NCBI GenBank assembly: GCA_040386155.1
Contig: JAZKFZ010000001.1
Coordinates: forward strand, 644,053-708,052
From: M0103 sp040386155
GTDB lineage: Bacteria > Bacteroidota > Bacteroidia > Flavobacteriales_D > Crocinitomicaceae
Length of the DNA: 64,000 nt
Direction: 5' to 3'
The translations under genes were made by a program, and so were the position numbers. Positions 1 to 8,319 of the stretch are shown piece by piece; positions within the stretch are counted from its first letter, which is position 1; every line of letters starts with the position of its first letter. Below the pieces are notes generated by a model. That model saw nothing but the letters and a program-made list of their open reading frames with translations, was not told the origin of the DNA and searched no databases.

Positions 1-1058
1 TGAACAATATTAATATTTTGCGTTTATTGAAGAATGAAGGTGCTGGACTTGATGCTGTTTCAGTAGAAGAAATACATTTGGGCATCAGAGCAGGATTTGC
101 TCCCAACCAAATTATGTACACACCCAATGGTGTCTCATGGCAAGAAATTGATGAGGCAATTAAATTGGGAGTGCATCTTAACATTGATAATTTATTTATG
201 TTGGAAAAATTGGGACAAGAGTATGGAGATAAAGTCCCCTGCTGCATACGAATCAATCCACACATTATGGCGGGTGGGAACTCGAATATTTCTGTTGGTC
301 ATATCGATTCAAAATTTGGAATTTCAATTCATCAGTTGCGTCATATTCAGCGAATAATGAATCATTACAATATTCATGTGGTTGGCTTGCATATGCACAC
401 AGGTAGTGATATAATTGATGCTGATGTGTTTCTTCGCGGAGCAACTTTATTGTTTGAAGCTGCTGAATTTTTTCCTGAACTTCGTTTTGTGGATTTGGGA
501 AGCGGATTCAAAGTGGCATACAAGGCAAGTGATTTCGTGACTGACATAGAAAAAATTGGAAAAAAAATTGCTGATTCTTTTATTGATTTTTGTAAGTCGT
601 ACGGTCGTGATTTGGAATTGTGGTTCGAACCAGGGAAATTTATCGTGAGTGAATCTGGAAATTTGCTGGTAAGCGTGAACGTTGTGAAGCAAACTACATC
701 AACGGTTTTTGCGGGAGTAAATAGCGGACAAAATCACCTTATTCGTCCAATGTTTTATAATGCATATCATCACATTGAAAATATCAGCAATGGGGATGGT
801 GATCAAAAATTGTATTCTGTGGTTGGAAATATTTGTGAAAGTGATACCTTAGGTCACGATAGAATGATCAATGAAGTTCGTATTGGCGATGTACTTTCCA
901 TTTCAAATGCTGGAGCGTATGCTTTTTCTATGAGTAATCAATACAACGCGCGCACTAGACCGCCCGAGGTTTTATGGATTGATAACGAAGCGAAATTAAT
1001 TCGCAAGCGAGAAACGCTGGAAGATATTTACCGAAACGAAGTAGAGGTGGTATTCTAA
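1..1058 (+). CDS. lysA: Diaminopimelate decarboxylase, 5'-truncated by window edge
   Basis: PLP-dependent fold-III decarboxylase that converts meso-diaminopimelate to lysine in the cytoplasm. The frame is open to the first bases of the window (codons from position 3), so the N-terminus, including the PLP-binding lysine of the YxxKAN region, lies outside. What remains starts inside the barrel with ILRLLKNEGAGLDAVSVEEI, then HMHTGSD, the LGSGF glycine loop, the WFEPGKFIV motif (EPGR-like, phosphate binding), CESDTLG with the active-site Cys, and GAYAFSMSNQYN near the C-terminus. All are standard for LysA. It converges on the next gene with no spacer. An apparent start at position 18 (TTG) is internal. 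Lysine-like specificity is inferred from family motifs; other fold-III decarboxylases are less likely. Confidence 0.9.
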   Translation, partial: NNINILRLLKNEGAGLDAVSVEEIHLGIRAGFAPNQIMYTPNGVSWQEIDEAIKLGVHLNIDNLFMLEKLGQEYGDKVPCCIRINPHIMAGGNSNISVGHIDSKFGISIHQLRHIQRIMNHYNIHVVGLHMHTGSDIIDADVFLRGATLLFEAAEFFPELRFVDLGSGFKVAYKASDFVTDIEKIGKKIADSFIDFCKSYGRDLELWFEPGKFIVSESGNLLVSVNVVKQTTSTVFAGVNSGQNHLIRPMFYNAYHHIENISNGDGDQKLYSVVGNICESDTLGHDRMINEVRIGDVLSISNAGAYAFSMSNQYNARTRPPEVLWIDNEAKLIRKRETLEDIYRNEVEVVF

Positions 1059-1430
1059 TTAGGTAAGTTGTTCAAACATCTTTTCTAAACGAACATTTTT
1101 TACTAGCGTATCATCAGCTACAAAAAGTACTTTCTTGCAACGATTTCTTTCCAGCCATAAATCCAAATTAGATACTGCAACCATTAGGGTTCCATTGATA
1201 TCCATGGTGTGTACTGGTTTTTGACGAAAATCGAACAAGTTAACGATTTCTTCAATTTCCCTTGGAATTTCTTGATTTTCTGTGACAATTACAATACCAT
1301 CAATTCCTTCATCTAAATCTTCATTTTTGTTTGAAAGCTCAGCGTTATTGATGTCACGAGATTGTAGCCAGTTATAAATAAAACTACCGAATTGTGTGTT
1401 GGCTTTATAGTAAATACAATCTACTTTCAT
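1059..1430 (-). CDS. Conserved-looking hypothetical protein, 123 aa
   Basis: I do not recognise this family. The product is a soluble, acidic protein without signal peptide or membrane helix. Alternating hydrophobic strands (GIDGIVIVTE, TLMVAVSNLDLWL, KKVLFVADDTLV) suggest a small alpha/beta fold of the receiver/Rossmann kind, but no catalytic motif is visible. It starts at ATG 1430 downstream of a TATATTTG box, and its stop abuts the lysA stop, so the two genes converge with no intergenic DNA. Being transcribed alone from its own promoter argues that it is a genuine gene. Confidence 0.7.
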   Translation of the reverse strand: MKVDCIYYKANTQFGSFIYNWLQSRDINNAELSNKNEDLDEGIDGIVIVTENQEIPREIEEIVNLFDFRQKPVHTMDINGTLMVAVSNLDLWLERNRCKKVLFVADDTLVKNVRLEKMFEQLT

Positions 1431-1460
1431 GGTCTAGTCCTGGATAAAAAAATAAGTGTG

Positions 1461-1468
1461 CAAATATA
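1461..1468 (-). promoter_or_regulatory. Bacteroidota -7 box (TATATTTG) for the 123-aa gene
   Basis: On the minus strand the sequence reads TATATTTG, matching the TAnnTTTG consensus, and ends 31 bases before the ATG at 1430. The nearest TTTG upstream is only 14 bases away, so the -33 element is uncertain. Confidence 0.5.
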
Positions 1469-1553
1469 CTACTATTTAAATGCAAAGCACTTGATTAGTT
1501 ACTATTATTTTATGAAAACACGAAAGAAACTCCCTGAAAAACTTCTTTATGAA

Positions 1554-2945
1554 TCAGTAGCCTAGAATTCGCATGAAGTCTGCAGCACTTTGTTCTTGGC
1601 TAAATAATTCAGTTGTTAACTTTCCATTTTCGTCGCGACCGATGATAATGTGTTTAGGTTCAGGTATTAAGCAGTGCTTGAGTCCACCAAAGCCACCAAT
1701 GGTTTCTTGATACGCTCCTGTGTTGAAAAATCCTATATATAATGGATCATTTCGATCAAATTTCGGCAAATAGATGGCATTCGAGTGTTGCTCTGAATTG
1801 TAGTAATCATCGCTATCACAAGTCAATCCACCGAGGAGAACTCGCTCGTAATCATCGTTCCAACGATTGATAGCTAACATAATAAAACGCTGACTTATTG
1901 CCCAGGTATCTGGAAGATTGGTCATGAACGATGAATCTATCATGTTCCACTTCTCACGATCATTCTGTTGTTTTTGATGAAGGACACTGAAAATTGCCCC
2001 ACCACTTTCGCCAACAGTAAACGAGCCGAATTCTGTAAAAATATTAGGCTCCGGAATGTCATTGTCGCTGCACACGCGTTGTACTTGCATCAAAATTTCT
2101 CGCACCATGTAGGCATAGTCGAAATCAAATGCCAATGATTTTTTAATAGGGAATCCACCACCAATGTTCAGTGAATCTAATTCTGGACAAATTTTCTTTA
2201 AATCGCTATACACTCTCAAACATTTCGTCAACTCATTCCAATAGTAGGAAGTATCGTTGATTCCAGTATTGATGAAAAAGTGAAGCATTTTAACTTCCAC
2301 ACGTGGATTTTCTTTAACAATTGCTTTATAAAAAGGAACTATTTCACGGTATCGAATCCCTAATCGCGAGGTGTAGAACTCAAATTTTGGTTCTTCCTCA
2401 GAGGCAATACGAATACCAATTTGTATTGGCTGATCTGTCTTTGCAAGAATTTCTTGCAACTCTTGAGTGTTGTCGACTACTGGAATTACTTTTAATTTTT
2501 GGTCATTGATTAAATCACAAATGTTGTTGATGTATTCAGGTGGTTTAAATCCATTGCAAATAACATAACGTCCATCAGGCAATTTACCATTTGAATTTAA
2601 TTTTTTTACGATATCGATATCGAAGGCAGATGATGTTTCAATATGTACATCATTCTTCATCGCTTCATCTAAGATGAAAGAAAAATGATTACTTTTTGTA
2701 CAGTATGAATAGTAGTAATTTCCAGCGTAACCAAGATTACTCATTGCTTCTCGGAACCAACCTTTGGCACGTTGAATGTTGTTTGAAACTTGAGGTAAAT
2801 AGTTAAATTTCAACGGAGTACCGTATTCGTCTATTAAACGCATAAGGTCTATTCCATGAAAAAACAATCGATCTTCACGTAAGTGAAATTCATTCTGTGG
2901 AAAATCAAAGGTTTGGTCTATTAAATCAAAGTATCTAGTTCTCAT
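1554..2945 (-). CDS. speA: Arginine decarboxylase, flavobacterial fold-III type
   Basis: PLP enzyme that decarboxylates arginine to agmatine, the first step of polyamine synthesis. At 463 aa it matches the compact flavobacterial arginine decarboxylases rather than the roughly 650-aa E. coli SpeA. The PLP lysine is in YCTKSNH (Lys84). Then come HIETSSAFD, GIRIASEEEPKFEFYTSRLG, HFFINTGI, the LNIGGGFPI phosphate loop, FTEFGSFTVGESGG, and TCDSDDYYNSEQ with the catalytic Cys-Asp pair. It is the last gene of a minus-strand operon prfB-arsC-speA and overlaps arsC by 4 bp (ATGA), implying translational coupling. Substrate assignment rests on recalled similarity to family members; diaminopimelate or carboxynorspermidine decarboxylase is less likely given length and motifs. 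Confidence 0.85.
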   Translation of the reverse strand: MRTRYFDLIDQTFDFPQNEFHLREDRLFFHGIDLMRLIDEYGTPLKFNYLPQVSNNIQRAKGWFREAMSNLGYAGNYYYSYCTKSNHFSFILDEAMKNDVHIETSSAFDIDIVKKLNSNGKLPDGRYVICNGFKPPEYINNICDLINDQKLKVIPVVDNTQELQEILAKTDQPIQIGIRIASEEEPKFEFYTSRLGIRYREIVPFYKAIVKENPRVEVKMLHFFINTGINDTSYYWNELTKCLRVYSDLKKICPELDSLNIGGGFPIKKSLAFDFDYAYMVREILMQVQRVCSDNDIPEPNIFTEFGSFTVGESGGAIFSVLHQKQQNDREKWNMIDSSFMTNLPDTWAISQRFIMLAINRWNDDYERVLLGGLTCDSDDYYNSEQHSNAIYLPKFDRNDPLYIGFFNTGAYQETIGGFGGLKHCLIPEPKHIIIGRDENGKLTTELFSQEQSAADFMRILGY

Positions 2946-3298
2946 TTTTTCTTCATCAATTCATTTATATTTTCCACAGGTCGAGCAATAATTGCCTTTC
3001 TGCCTTTAATTACGATGGGACGTTCAATTAGTTTCGGATTTTTGACCAAAATTTCAATCCATTCGTCTTCAGTATAAGTTTTCCCTGCGAAATTTTCAAT
3101 AAAAATCGGTTCCTTTTTACGAACGATTCCTTCAGCGGGAAGATTTAATTTCTTTAGAAGGGCTTTTATTTTACTTGCAGTTGGTGTTTTTTTGAGGTAC
3201 AGAATGGTATCGATTTCTACATCAAAATCTTTCAGTAGTAGCATTGCTTTGTTACTCGTGGAGCAAGATGGGTTGTGGAAAATTTGAATCTTCTCCAT
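2942..3298 (-). CDS. arsC: ArsC/Spx-family reductase (glutaredoxin-type arsenate reductase)
   Basis: Small thioredoxin-fold protein of the ArsC family, which reduces arsenate with glutathione/glutaredoxin. The active site is NPSCSTSNKA with Cys12, and the later IERPIVIKGRKAIIARP segment carries the conserved Arg and cis-Pro of the family. At 118 aa it is normal length. It sits in an operon between prfB (1-bp overlap at 3298) and the arginine decarboxylase (4-bp overlap). No ars operon genes (arsB, arsR, acr3) are nearby, so the physiological substrate may not be arsenate. An Spx-like or YffB-like role is possible. Confidence 0.85.
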   Translation of the reverse strand: MEKIQIFHNPSCSTSNKAMLLLKDFDVEIDTILYLKKTPTASKIKALLKKLNLPAEGIVRKKEPIFIENFAGKTYTEDEWIEILVKNPKLIERPIVIKGRKAIIARPVENINELMKKK

Positions 3299-4383
3299 TA
3301 TTGACCTCCAAATTCCATTAAGTACGATTTCAAAAATGGTGTAAGCTCGCCGTTCAATACTTTATCAGGATCATTTACCATAAAATCTGTTCGGTGATCT
3401 TTCACACGTCGGTCATCCAAAACGTAACTTCGAATTTGAGATCCCCATTCAATTTTCTTTTTGCCAGCCTCAATTTCGTCACGCGATTCTTTACGTTTTC
3501 GAATTTCAAGTTCATAGAGTTGTGAACGAAGCAACTGCAATGCTTTTTCCTTGTTCGCAAGCTGCGAGCGAGATTCTGAGTTTTCTATGATGATTCCTGA
3601 AGGAGCATGTCGCAATCGAACTGCTGTTTCCACCTTATTTACGTTTTGTCCACCTGCACCACCTGCTCGCATTGTTTCAAATGAGATATCAGCTGGATTT
3701 ATGTAGATCTCAATGGTGTCATCAACCGAAGGGTACACATAAACAGACGCAAAAGAGGTCATTCGTTTCCCTTGCGCATTGTAAGGACTTACCCTCACTA
3801 GGCGGTGAATTCCATTTTCTCCCTTCAAATAACCAAATGCAAATTCACCCTCTATTTCTAACGTCACGGTTTTAATTCCTGCAACATCACCCCCTTGAAA
3901 ATTCAGTTCTTTTATTTTATAGTTGTTTTTCTCTGCCCACATCAAATACATTCTCATCAGCATAGAAGCCCAGTCGCAGGCCTCTGTTCCACCAGCACCT
4001 GCCGTAATTTGAAGGATCGCACTTAAAGAGTCTTCCTCACTGGCGAGCATATTTTTTAATTCTGCTTCTTCAATTTCATTCAAAAGCTGTTGGTAATGAG
4101 CATCTGCTTCTTCTTCTTCGGAAACACCTTCGCGCACAAAATCATTCAATATTTCTAAATCGTCGAGCGAGCCCTGCAATTTATCATAGGCTTCAATCCA
4201 AAATTTAAGCTCACGAATTGTTTTCATCTGACTTTCCGCTTTTTTGGCGTCGTCCCAAAATGTTGGATCTTGTGTTTTCAATTCTTCTTCTTTCAATTGA
4301 AATCTTTTTTCGTCAATTTTAAGATAGTTATGAATTGCCTCAACGCGTTGTTGAACCTGCTTGATTTGATCCTGATTTACCAT
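3298..4383 (-). CDS. prfB: Peptide chain release factor 2
   Basis: Recognises UAA/UGA and triggers peptidyl-tRNA hydrolysis on the ribosome. The product is full length (361 aa): N-terminal helical domain; central domain with GAGGTEACDWASMLMRMY; codon-recognition tripeptide in RVSPYNAQGKR (SPY where E. coli has SPF); and the catalytic GGQ in RAGGAGGQNVNKVETAVR. The frame is continuous from the ATG at 4383. The programmed +1 frameshift normally found near codon 25 is absent: the codons read TAT-CTT-AAA-ATT-GAC (4312-4326) where other prfB genes have TAT-CTT-TGA-C. It is first in the prfB-arsC-speA operon and divergent from gcvH. Confidence 0.97.
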   Translation of the reverse strand: MVNQDQIKQVQQRVEAIHNYLKIDEKRFQLKEEELKTQDPTFWDDAKKAESQMKTIRELKFWIEAYDKLQGSLDDLEILNDFVREGVSEEEEADAHYQQLLNEIEEAELKNMLASEEDSLSAILQITAGAGGTEACDWASMLMRMYLMWAEKNNYKIKELNFQGGDVAGIKTVTLEIEGEFAFGYLKGENGIHRLVRVSPYNAQGKRMTSFASVYVYPSVDDTIEIYINPADISFETMRAGGAGGQNVNKVETAVRLRHAPSGIIIENSESRSQLANKEKALQLLRSQLYELEIRKRKESRDEIEAGKKKIEWGSQIRSYVLDDRRVKDHRTDFMVNDPDKVLNGELTPFLKSYLMEFGGQ

Positions 4384-4437
4384 AGGGTGCGAAATTAGTT
4401 AAAAAGAATCTTTTTTTGTGAAGAAGAAAAATGAAAA

Positions 4438-4472
4438 TTTTGCCTCTTAAAAATGAAAAAATGATACATTTG
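4438..4472 (+). promoter_or_regulatory. Promoter of gcvH
   Basis: TTTTG at 4438-4442, 22 bases, then TACATTTG at 4465-4472. This fits the Bacteroidota -33/-7 consensus and leaves a short leader before the ATG at 4490. Confidence 0.65.
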
Positions 4473-4489
4473 TGACAAAAAAAAGAAAG

Positions 4490-4867
4490 ATGAGCATTCC
4501 AAATAATTTGAAGTACACAAAAGATCACGAATGGGTGAAAATTGAAGGTGATATTGCCACAGTAGGAATTACGGCATTTGCGCAAGGCGAATTGGGTGAT
4601 ATCGTATATGTTGAAATTGAAACAGTAGGTGAAACAATTGATAAAGAAGAGATTTTTGGTTCAATTGAAGCCGTTAAAACTGTGTCCGATTTATTTATGC
4701 CTCTTACAGGTGAAATTTTGGAATTCAATGACCAATTGGAAAAAACGCCTGAAATAGTAAATTCTGATCCCTACGGTGATGGATGGATGGTGAAAGTGAA
4801 AATTGCTGATGCTTCTGAATTAGATGAATTATTAGATGCTGCTGCTTACGAAGCACTTGTTGGTTAA
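4490..4867 (+). CDS. gcvH: Glycine cleavage system H protein
   Basis: Lipoyl carrier that shuttles the methylamine group between the P, T and L proteins of glycine cleavage. The 125-aa product has the signature FGSIEAVKTVSDL with lipoylated Lys63, the N-terminal KDHEWVKIEG, and SDPYGDGWMVKVKI near the end. Start choice: ATG at 4490. An upstream in-frame GTG at 4472 is rejected because it lies on the -7 promoter box and precedes the conserved N-terminus. It is monocistronic, with its own promoter and terminator. gcvP and gcvT are not in the window. Confidence 0.97.
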   Translation: MSIPNNLKYTKDHEWVKIEGDIATVGITAFAQGELGDIVYVEIETVGETIDKEEIFGSIEAVKTVSDLFMPLTGEILEFNDQLEKTPEIVNSDPYGDGWMVKVKIADASELDELLDAAAYEALVG

Positions 4868-4889
4868 TTCTTATTGCAAATAGTTTTGG

Positions 4890-4921
4890 AAAAGTGATTT
4901 CTATTGAGGTCACTTTTTTTA
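4890..4921 (+). terminator. Intrinsic terminator after gcvH
   Basis: AAAAGTGA (4890-4897) pairs with TCACTTTT (4910-4917) around a 12-base loop and runs into a T tract. Confidence 0.75.
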
Positions 4922-4963
4922 TGAAATAAAATTAATTTACCTAGGTAGATAAAAAAAATGGTG

Positions 4964-4971
4964 TAACTTTG
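4964..4971 (+). promoter_or_regulatory. -7 box (TAACTTTG) upstream of the membrane/YceI gene
   Basis: TAACTTTG matches TAnnTTTG 14 bases before the ATG at 4986. No TTG lies at the usual distance upstream, so the promoter is tentative. Confidence 0.4.
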
Positions 4972-4985
4972 ACTAAAATTGTTTT

Positions 4986-6527
4986 ATGGAAAAATTAATT
5001 GCCCTTGGATTTATTGTTTCAGCTTTGCTCGTTGCTATCGCAAGCATGAAAAAGGTAGATTTGGCGAAAAAAGTGGGTCTATTTTTTATGGTGCTTCTCA
5101 CTTTTTTGGCGTACACGGAGTTCGCTATTTTGGATGGTGATCAACACCAAGATTTATTTATAAGCACGGCTGCAATTCTTTCCATCGTCTATTTTTTCTC
5201 CTTTGTAAGGAAAATTCCTCCAATTTTAGGGTGGATTTTACCCATCCTGTTTGTAGGCCTTTTCATTCTACCAATAAGCCCTGTAAAAATAGGGGAGTTC
5301 GTCATCAATTTCAATGATTCACGCCTTTGGATGTTTATTGCTTTAGGCTATATCTTGGCGCCAATAAGTGAGCTAAGCTCCACTGTTTTAGTTCGATTTT
5401 TTGGTGCTTCTGAATTGCAAATCCAGCGTTCAATAAGTCCACTACTTTTTGGTATTGCAGTTTTTGTGAGTTCATTCTTTTTTTCTTCCGTAGGAATATT
5501 TTTGATTGCGATAGGAAGCGCGATTTGGGTTTTTTCAAACAATGGAAGAAGCAATTTTCTACTTCCAATTTTTGGCGTGCTTGGCGCTCAGATATTTGCA
5601 ACGATGGGGCAAGTGGAAAATGTGAACCTACTATTTGGAAAAAACTTGGAGGCCTTGTTTTTTGGAGGCGCGCTTGTTTTGCTAAGCAATGTACTTATTT
5701 CTTCAAGCAAACGAGTTGTACTTGCCAAATTTCTAATTGTGTTTTTAGGGATTGCCTTGCCAACCGCATTATTGTTGCTTGGTACCCAAAAGAATGATTT
5801 TGGTGGAGTTGATGCTTATGTGGTTTTCTTAATTGGAATGTCTGTTACCTTTTTTGCAGTTCGTGAGACAGCTTGGAATTCAGTTTTGTTTGCAATTGTA
5901 ATGGTCGTTGGAATCTTATTTGTTCCAAGCTTGTATCCAGCTCCAAAAGTCGAAATCATAAACGACAACTCTATGGTTGCTACCACTGATGCACCAGTTG
6001 AAAAAGCAGATCCATTTGACTTAGCAACAAGTAAGTCTTTAGATGTACTTAAAGGTCAATATACTATTGACGCAAGTACATTTTCACTCAATTTTGAATT
6101 AGGGCCAGCAGGTGGTCGCACCAAAGGCAAGTTCAAAGAAATTGACGGTAAATTTGTTTTAGATGGCGAAAACTCAGTAGTGGAAATTAGTTTGCCTTCA
6201 AAATCGTTGACAACACTAAACATGTATCGAGATGAATCGCTTCATGGTAAAGAATACTTCAATGTAGCAAAATATACTGTAATGAATTTCGCTTCAAGTA
6301 AATTGGTTAAGGTGGTAGATGGCTATGAATTGCAGGGTGTATTTAAAATGTTAGGAAAAGAAAACCAACAACTAGTTCGACTGAAATATGTTCGCGATTC
6401 AGAGAAAGGAAACCCTGTTTTGCTTGGTGCTGGAAAAATTGATCGCACTCAATTTGGTATGACCCCAGATCCGAAGGAAGGAAATGTGGTAGATTTTAGT
6501 TTTGAGATTGAGTTATTGAAGAAATAG
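4986..6527 (+). CDS. Polytopic membrane protein with C-terminal YceI-like domain
   Basis: A fusion in two parts. Residues about 1-325 are very hydrophobic and contain roughly 11-12 predicted transmembrane helices, joined by short loops, of no family I recognise. Residues about 345-513 resemble the YceI lipocalin-like family (isoprenoid/lipid-binding beta barrel): YTIDASTFSLNFEL at the first strand, ISLPSKSLTTLNMYRDESLH, GKEYFNVAKYTVMNFASS, a GYELQGVFKMLGK hairpin and KIDRTQFGMTP near the end. YceI proteins are normally about 170-190 aa and soluble in the periplasm; here the domain is tethered. The gene is monocistronic and converges with the next gene with no spacer. A role in lipid or quinone handling at the membrane is inference only. 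Confidence 0.75.
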   Translation: MEKLIALGFIVSALLVAIASMKKVDLAKKVGLFFMVLLTFLAYTEFAILDGDQHQDLFISTAAILSIVYFFSFVRKIPPILGWILPILFVGLFILPISPVKIGEFVINFNDSRLWMFIALGYILAPISELSSTVLVRFFGASELQIQRSISPLLFGIAVFVSSFFFSSVGIFLIAIGSAIWVFSNNGRSNFLLPIFGVLGAQIFATMGQVENVNLLFGKNLEALFFGGALVLLSNVLISSSKRVVLAKFLIVFLGIALPTALLLLGTQKNDFGGVDAYVVFLIGMSVTFFAVRETAWNSVLFAIVMVVGILFVPSLYPAPKVEIINDNSMVATTDAPVEKADPFDLATSKSLDVLKGQYTIDASTFSLNFELGPAGGRTKGKFKEIDGKFVLDGENSVVEISLPSKSLTTLNMYRDESLHGKEYFNVAKYTVMNFASSKLVKVVDGYELQGVFKMLGKENQQLVRLKYVRDSEKGNPVLLGAGKIDRTQFGMTPDPKEGNVVDFSFEIELLKK

Positions 6528-7439
6528 CTAAAAATAAAAAGGCTTAAACTGCAATTTTTTATTGCTCAGCATCAAAGCTGGAAAAGGAACTTTTAAATGA
6601 TTCACTTGTTTCAGTACCATTTTCAACCAAGGTTTTTTTACTTTAATTTTTGAAAAATCCACATCAAGTGAAAACAACCATTCGCGGTTTGAATCGAAGC
6701 TAGTTGCCCCTAAGTTCCCAGTGTACTGATAAACATCCTGATTTCCTTTTAAGCGTGCATCGATGCTGTATCCAAAGGAAAAGCAAAGCCATTCTGGATA
6801 ATTCGAATTCTTCATAAAAGTTCCTGGAGAAAAGGAGAGCCAGTACGTTTGACCGTTGTAATCTTTTAAGATGCGCTCTGGAACTGTACTCCCTAACATT
6901 TCTGGTCGGTATTTTGCATATTGACTCGGAAAACTTGAAAATTTTGGAAGAAAGCGTTGTTCCTTCCAAATTAATTCTTGTGTGGCGTAGAGTCCAGATC
7001 CTAAAGTGTTGGCGGTCATATCGCCCCAAGAGAATCCCCATTCAGTGCTAAAGCCATCAAAAACCTCCAGTGTTGCTTGATACCCCCATCCGGTTAAACA
7101 GCCTGTTAATAAACTCCAATTTGAATCGAGTCCAGTCCATCGAAATGAATTGGTACTTAACTCAGAAATTTTCCATGCAGTATAAAAATGTCCGACTTTG
7201 TCCATTTGCAACCATTCCTTCGTATCATTGAATGAATGAAAAGTGGTTTGATCTTCTTTTTTGTACCACATTAAATACAGTCCAGTCATTGATCCAGCCC
7301 AGCCGGCCCCAATTCCTGTTGCCATGCCAATGATTCGTCCTTTATGTAATGAATCAGCAGGGGCAAAAAAAGATTTTTTTTGAGCGCTTGCCGAAAACAC
7401 AATTAGGAAAAGAAATGAAAATAGTTGACAGCGAAGCAT
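6528..7439 (-). CDS. DUF2279 family exported protein
   Basis: Signal peptide (LFSFLFLIVFSASAQ, cleaved after AQ), then a DUF2279-like core: a glycine-rich membrane-associated segment IIGMATGIGAGWAGSMTGLYLMW, the hallmark MDKVGHFYTAW, and FSWGDMTANTLGSGLY. The C-terminal third (SFSFGYSID-, KPWLKMVLKQ-like beta strands) suggests an outer-membrane-associated barrel-like part. The function of DUF2279 (related to YfiM lipoproteins) is unknown. Start: ATG 7439, preferred to TTG 7445 because the signal peptide begins there. The stop abuts that of the YceI fusion gene. Confidence 0.75.
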   Translation of the reverse strand: MLRCQLFSFLFLIVFSASAQKKSFFAPADSLHKGRIIGMATGIGAGWAGSMTGLYLMWYKKEDQTTFHSFNDTKEWLQMDKVGHFYTAWKISELSTNSFRWTGLDSNWSLLTGCLTGWGYQATLEVFDGFSTEWGFSWGDMTANTLGSGLYATQELIWKEQRFLPKFSSFPSQYAKYRPEMLGSTVPERILKDYNGQTYWLSFSPGTFMKNSNYPEWLCFSFGYSIDARLKGNQDVYQYTGNLGATSFDSNREWLFSLDVDFSKIKVKKPWLKMVLKQVNHLKVPFPALMLSNKKLQFKPFYF

Positions 7440-7442
7440 GAC

Positions 7443-7474
7443 CAAAGATAAATAAAGATCTGTTTTAAGTGCAA
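7443..7474 (-). promoter_or_regulatory. Promoter of the DUF2279 gene, possibly leaderless
   Basis: On the minus strand TTG (7474-7472), 21 bases, then TATCTTTG (7450-7443). The -7 box ends 3 bases before the ATG at 7439, so transcription would begin at or next to the start codon. Confidence 0.5.
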
Positions 7475-7562
7475 TATAATTGTGCGTTTACAATCAAACA
7501 TTTATTTTTCTAAACTGTTCAAAAAAATAAATGCTTGGTTACTTCGTTTTGAACAATTAGCG

Positions 7563-7570
7563 TACATTTG
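7563..7570 (+). promoter_or_regulatory. -7 box (TACATTTG) for the LOG-family gene
   Basis: TACATTTG matches TAnnTTTG and lies 33 bases before the ATG at 7604. No -33 element at ideal spacing is visible. Confidence 0.5.
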
Positions 7571-7603
7571 AGGTTGAATTTTTCATAATAAAATACTGTA
7601 GCG

Positions 7604-8287
7604 ATGAATATGATACGTAAAGATTGGGATGAGATTAGAATAAACGATAGCTGGGCAATCTTTAAAATAATGTCGGAATTTGTAGAAGGATACGAGCGGA
7701 TGTCAAAAATTGGACCTTGTATCTCTGTTTTCGGTTCAGCAAGAACAAAACCAGACAATAAATACTACCAACAAGGAATAGAAATAGCAGAATTATTAGC
7801 GAAAGGTGGATACGGGGTCATCACTGGTGGTGGGCCAGGCATCATGGAGGCAGGTAACCTAGGTGCTCAAAAAGGTGGTGGAAAATCTGTTGGATTAAAC
7901 ATCGATTTACCTTTTGAACAATCGCACAACCCATACATTGATGGTGATTATAACTTGAAATTTGATTATTTTTTCGTTCGAAAAGTAATTTTCGTGAAAT
8001 ACGCCCAAGGCTTTGTTATTTTGCCTGGTGGCTTTGGAACAATCGATGAGTTATTTGAGGCATTAACCTTGATTCAAACTAAAAAAATCAATGAACGCCC
8101 TGTTGTGTTGATTGGGAAATCTTATTGGACAGGCCTGGTGGAATGGATTAAAGAGCAGATGCTTGAGGAGGAACATAATATTTCTCCTGATGATTTGAAT
8201 TTTTTCACAGTAGTGGATACAGCAAAAGAAGCCTATCAATTTATTGATGACTTTTACAAGTCACACATGTTGTCGCCAAACTTCTAA
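7604..8287 (+). CDS. LOG-family nucleoside 5'-monophosphate phosphoribohydrolase (TIGR00730)
   Basis: Rossmann-fold lysine-decarboxylase-like (LOG) protein. Characterised members hydrolyse nucleoside or cytokinin 5'-monophosphates, releasing the base and ribose 5-phosphate. The product (227 aa) shows ISVFGSARTKPDNKYY, the GVITGGGPGIMEAGNLGA loop and the diagnostic PGGFGTIDELFEALTLIQ (PGGxGTxxE) catalytic motif. The size is normal for the longer bacterial subgroup. Despite old annotations it is not a lysine decarboxylase. It stands alone with its own promoter; the next gene, a PASTA protein, also has one. Confidence 0.88.
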   Translation: MNMIRKDWDEIRINDSWAIFKIMSEFVEGYERMSKIGPCISVFGSARTKPDNKYYQQGIEIAELLAKGGYGVITGGGPGIMEAGNLGAQKGGGKSVGLNIDLPFEQSHNPYIDGDYNLKFDYFFVRKVIFVKYAQGFVILPGGFGTIDELFEALTLIQTKKINERPVVLIGKSYWTGLVEWIKEQMLEEEHNISPDDLNFFTVVDTAKEAYQFIDDFYKSHMLSPNF

Positions 8288-8299
8288 TTCTTATATTTG
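8270..8299 (+). promoter_or_regulatory. Promoter of the PASTA protein gene
   Basis: TTG at 8270-8272, 19 bases, then TATATTTG at 8292-8299; the ATG follows at 8320. The -33 part lies inside the end of the upstream coding sequence. Confidence 0.6.
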
Positions 8300-8319
8300 T
8301 ACCTTCAGTAAAGCTACGA

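Noticed and set aside
2942..3298. Arsenic-resistance operon
   Set aside because: Only the ArsC-family reductase is present; its neighbours are prfB and arginine decarboxylase, with no ars regulator or pump.
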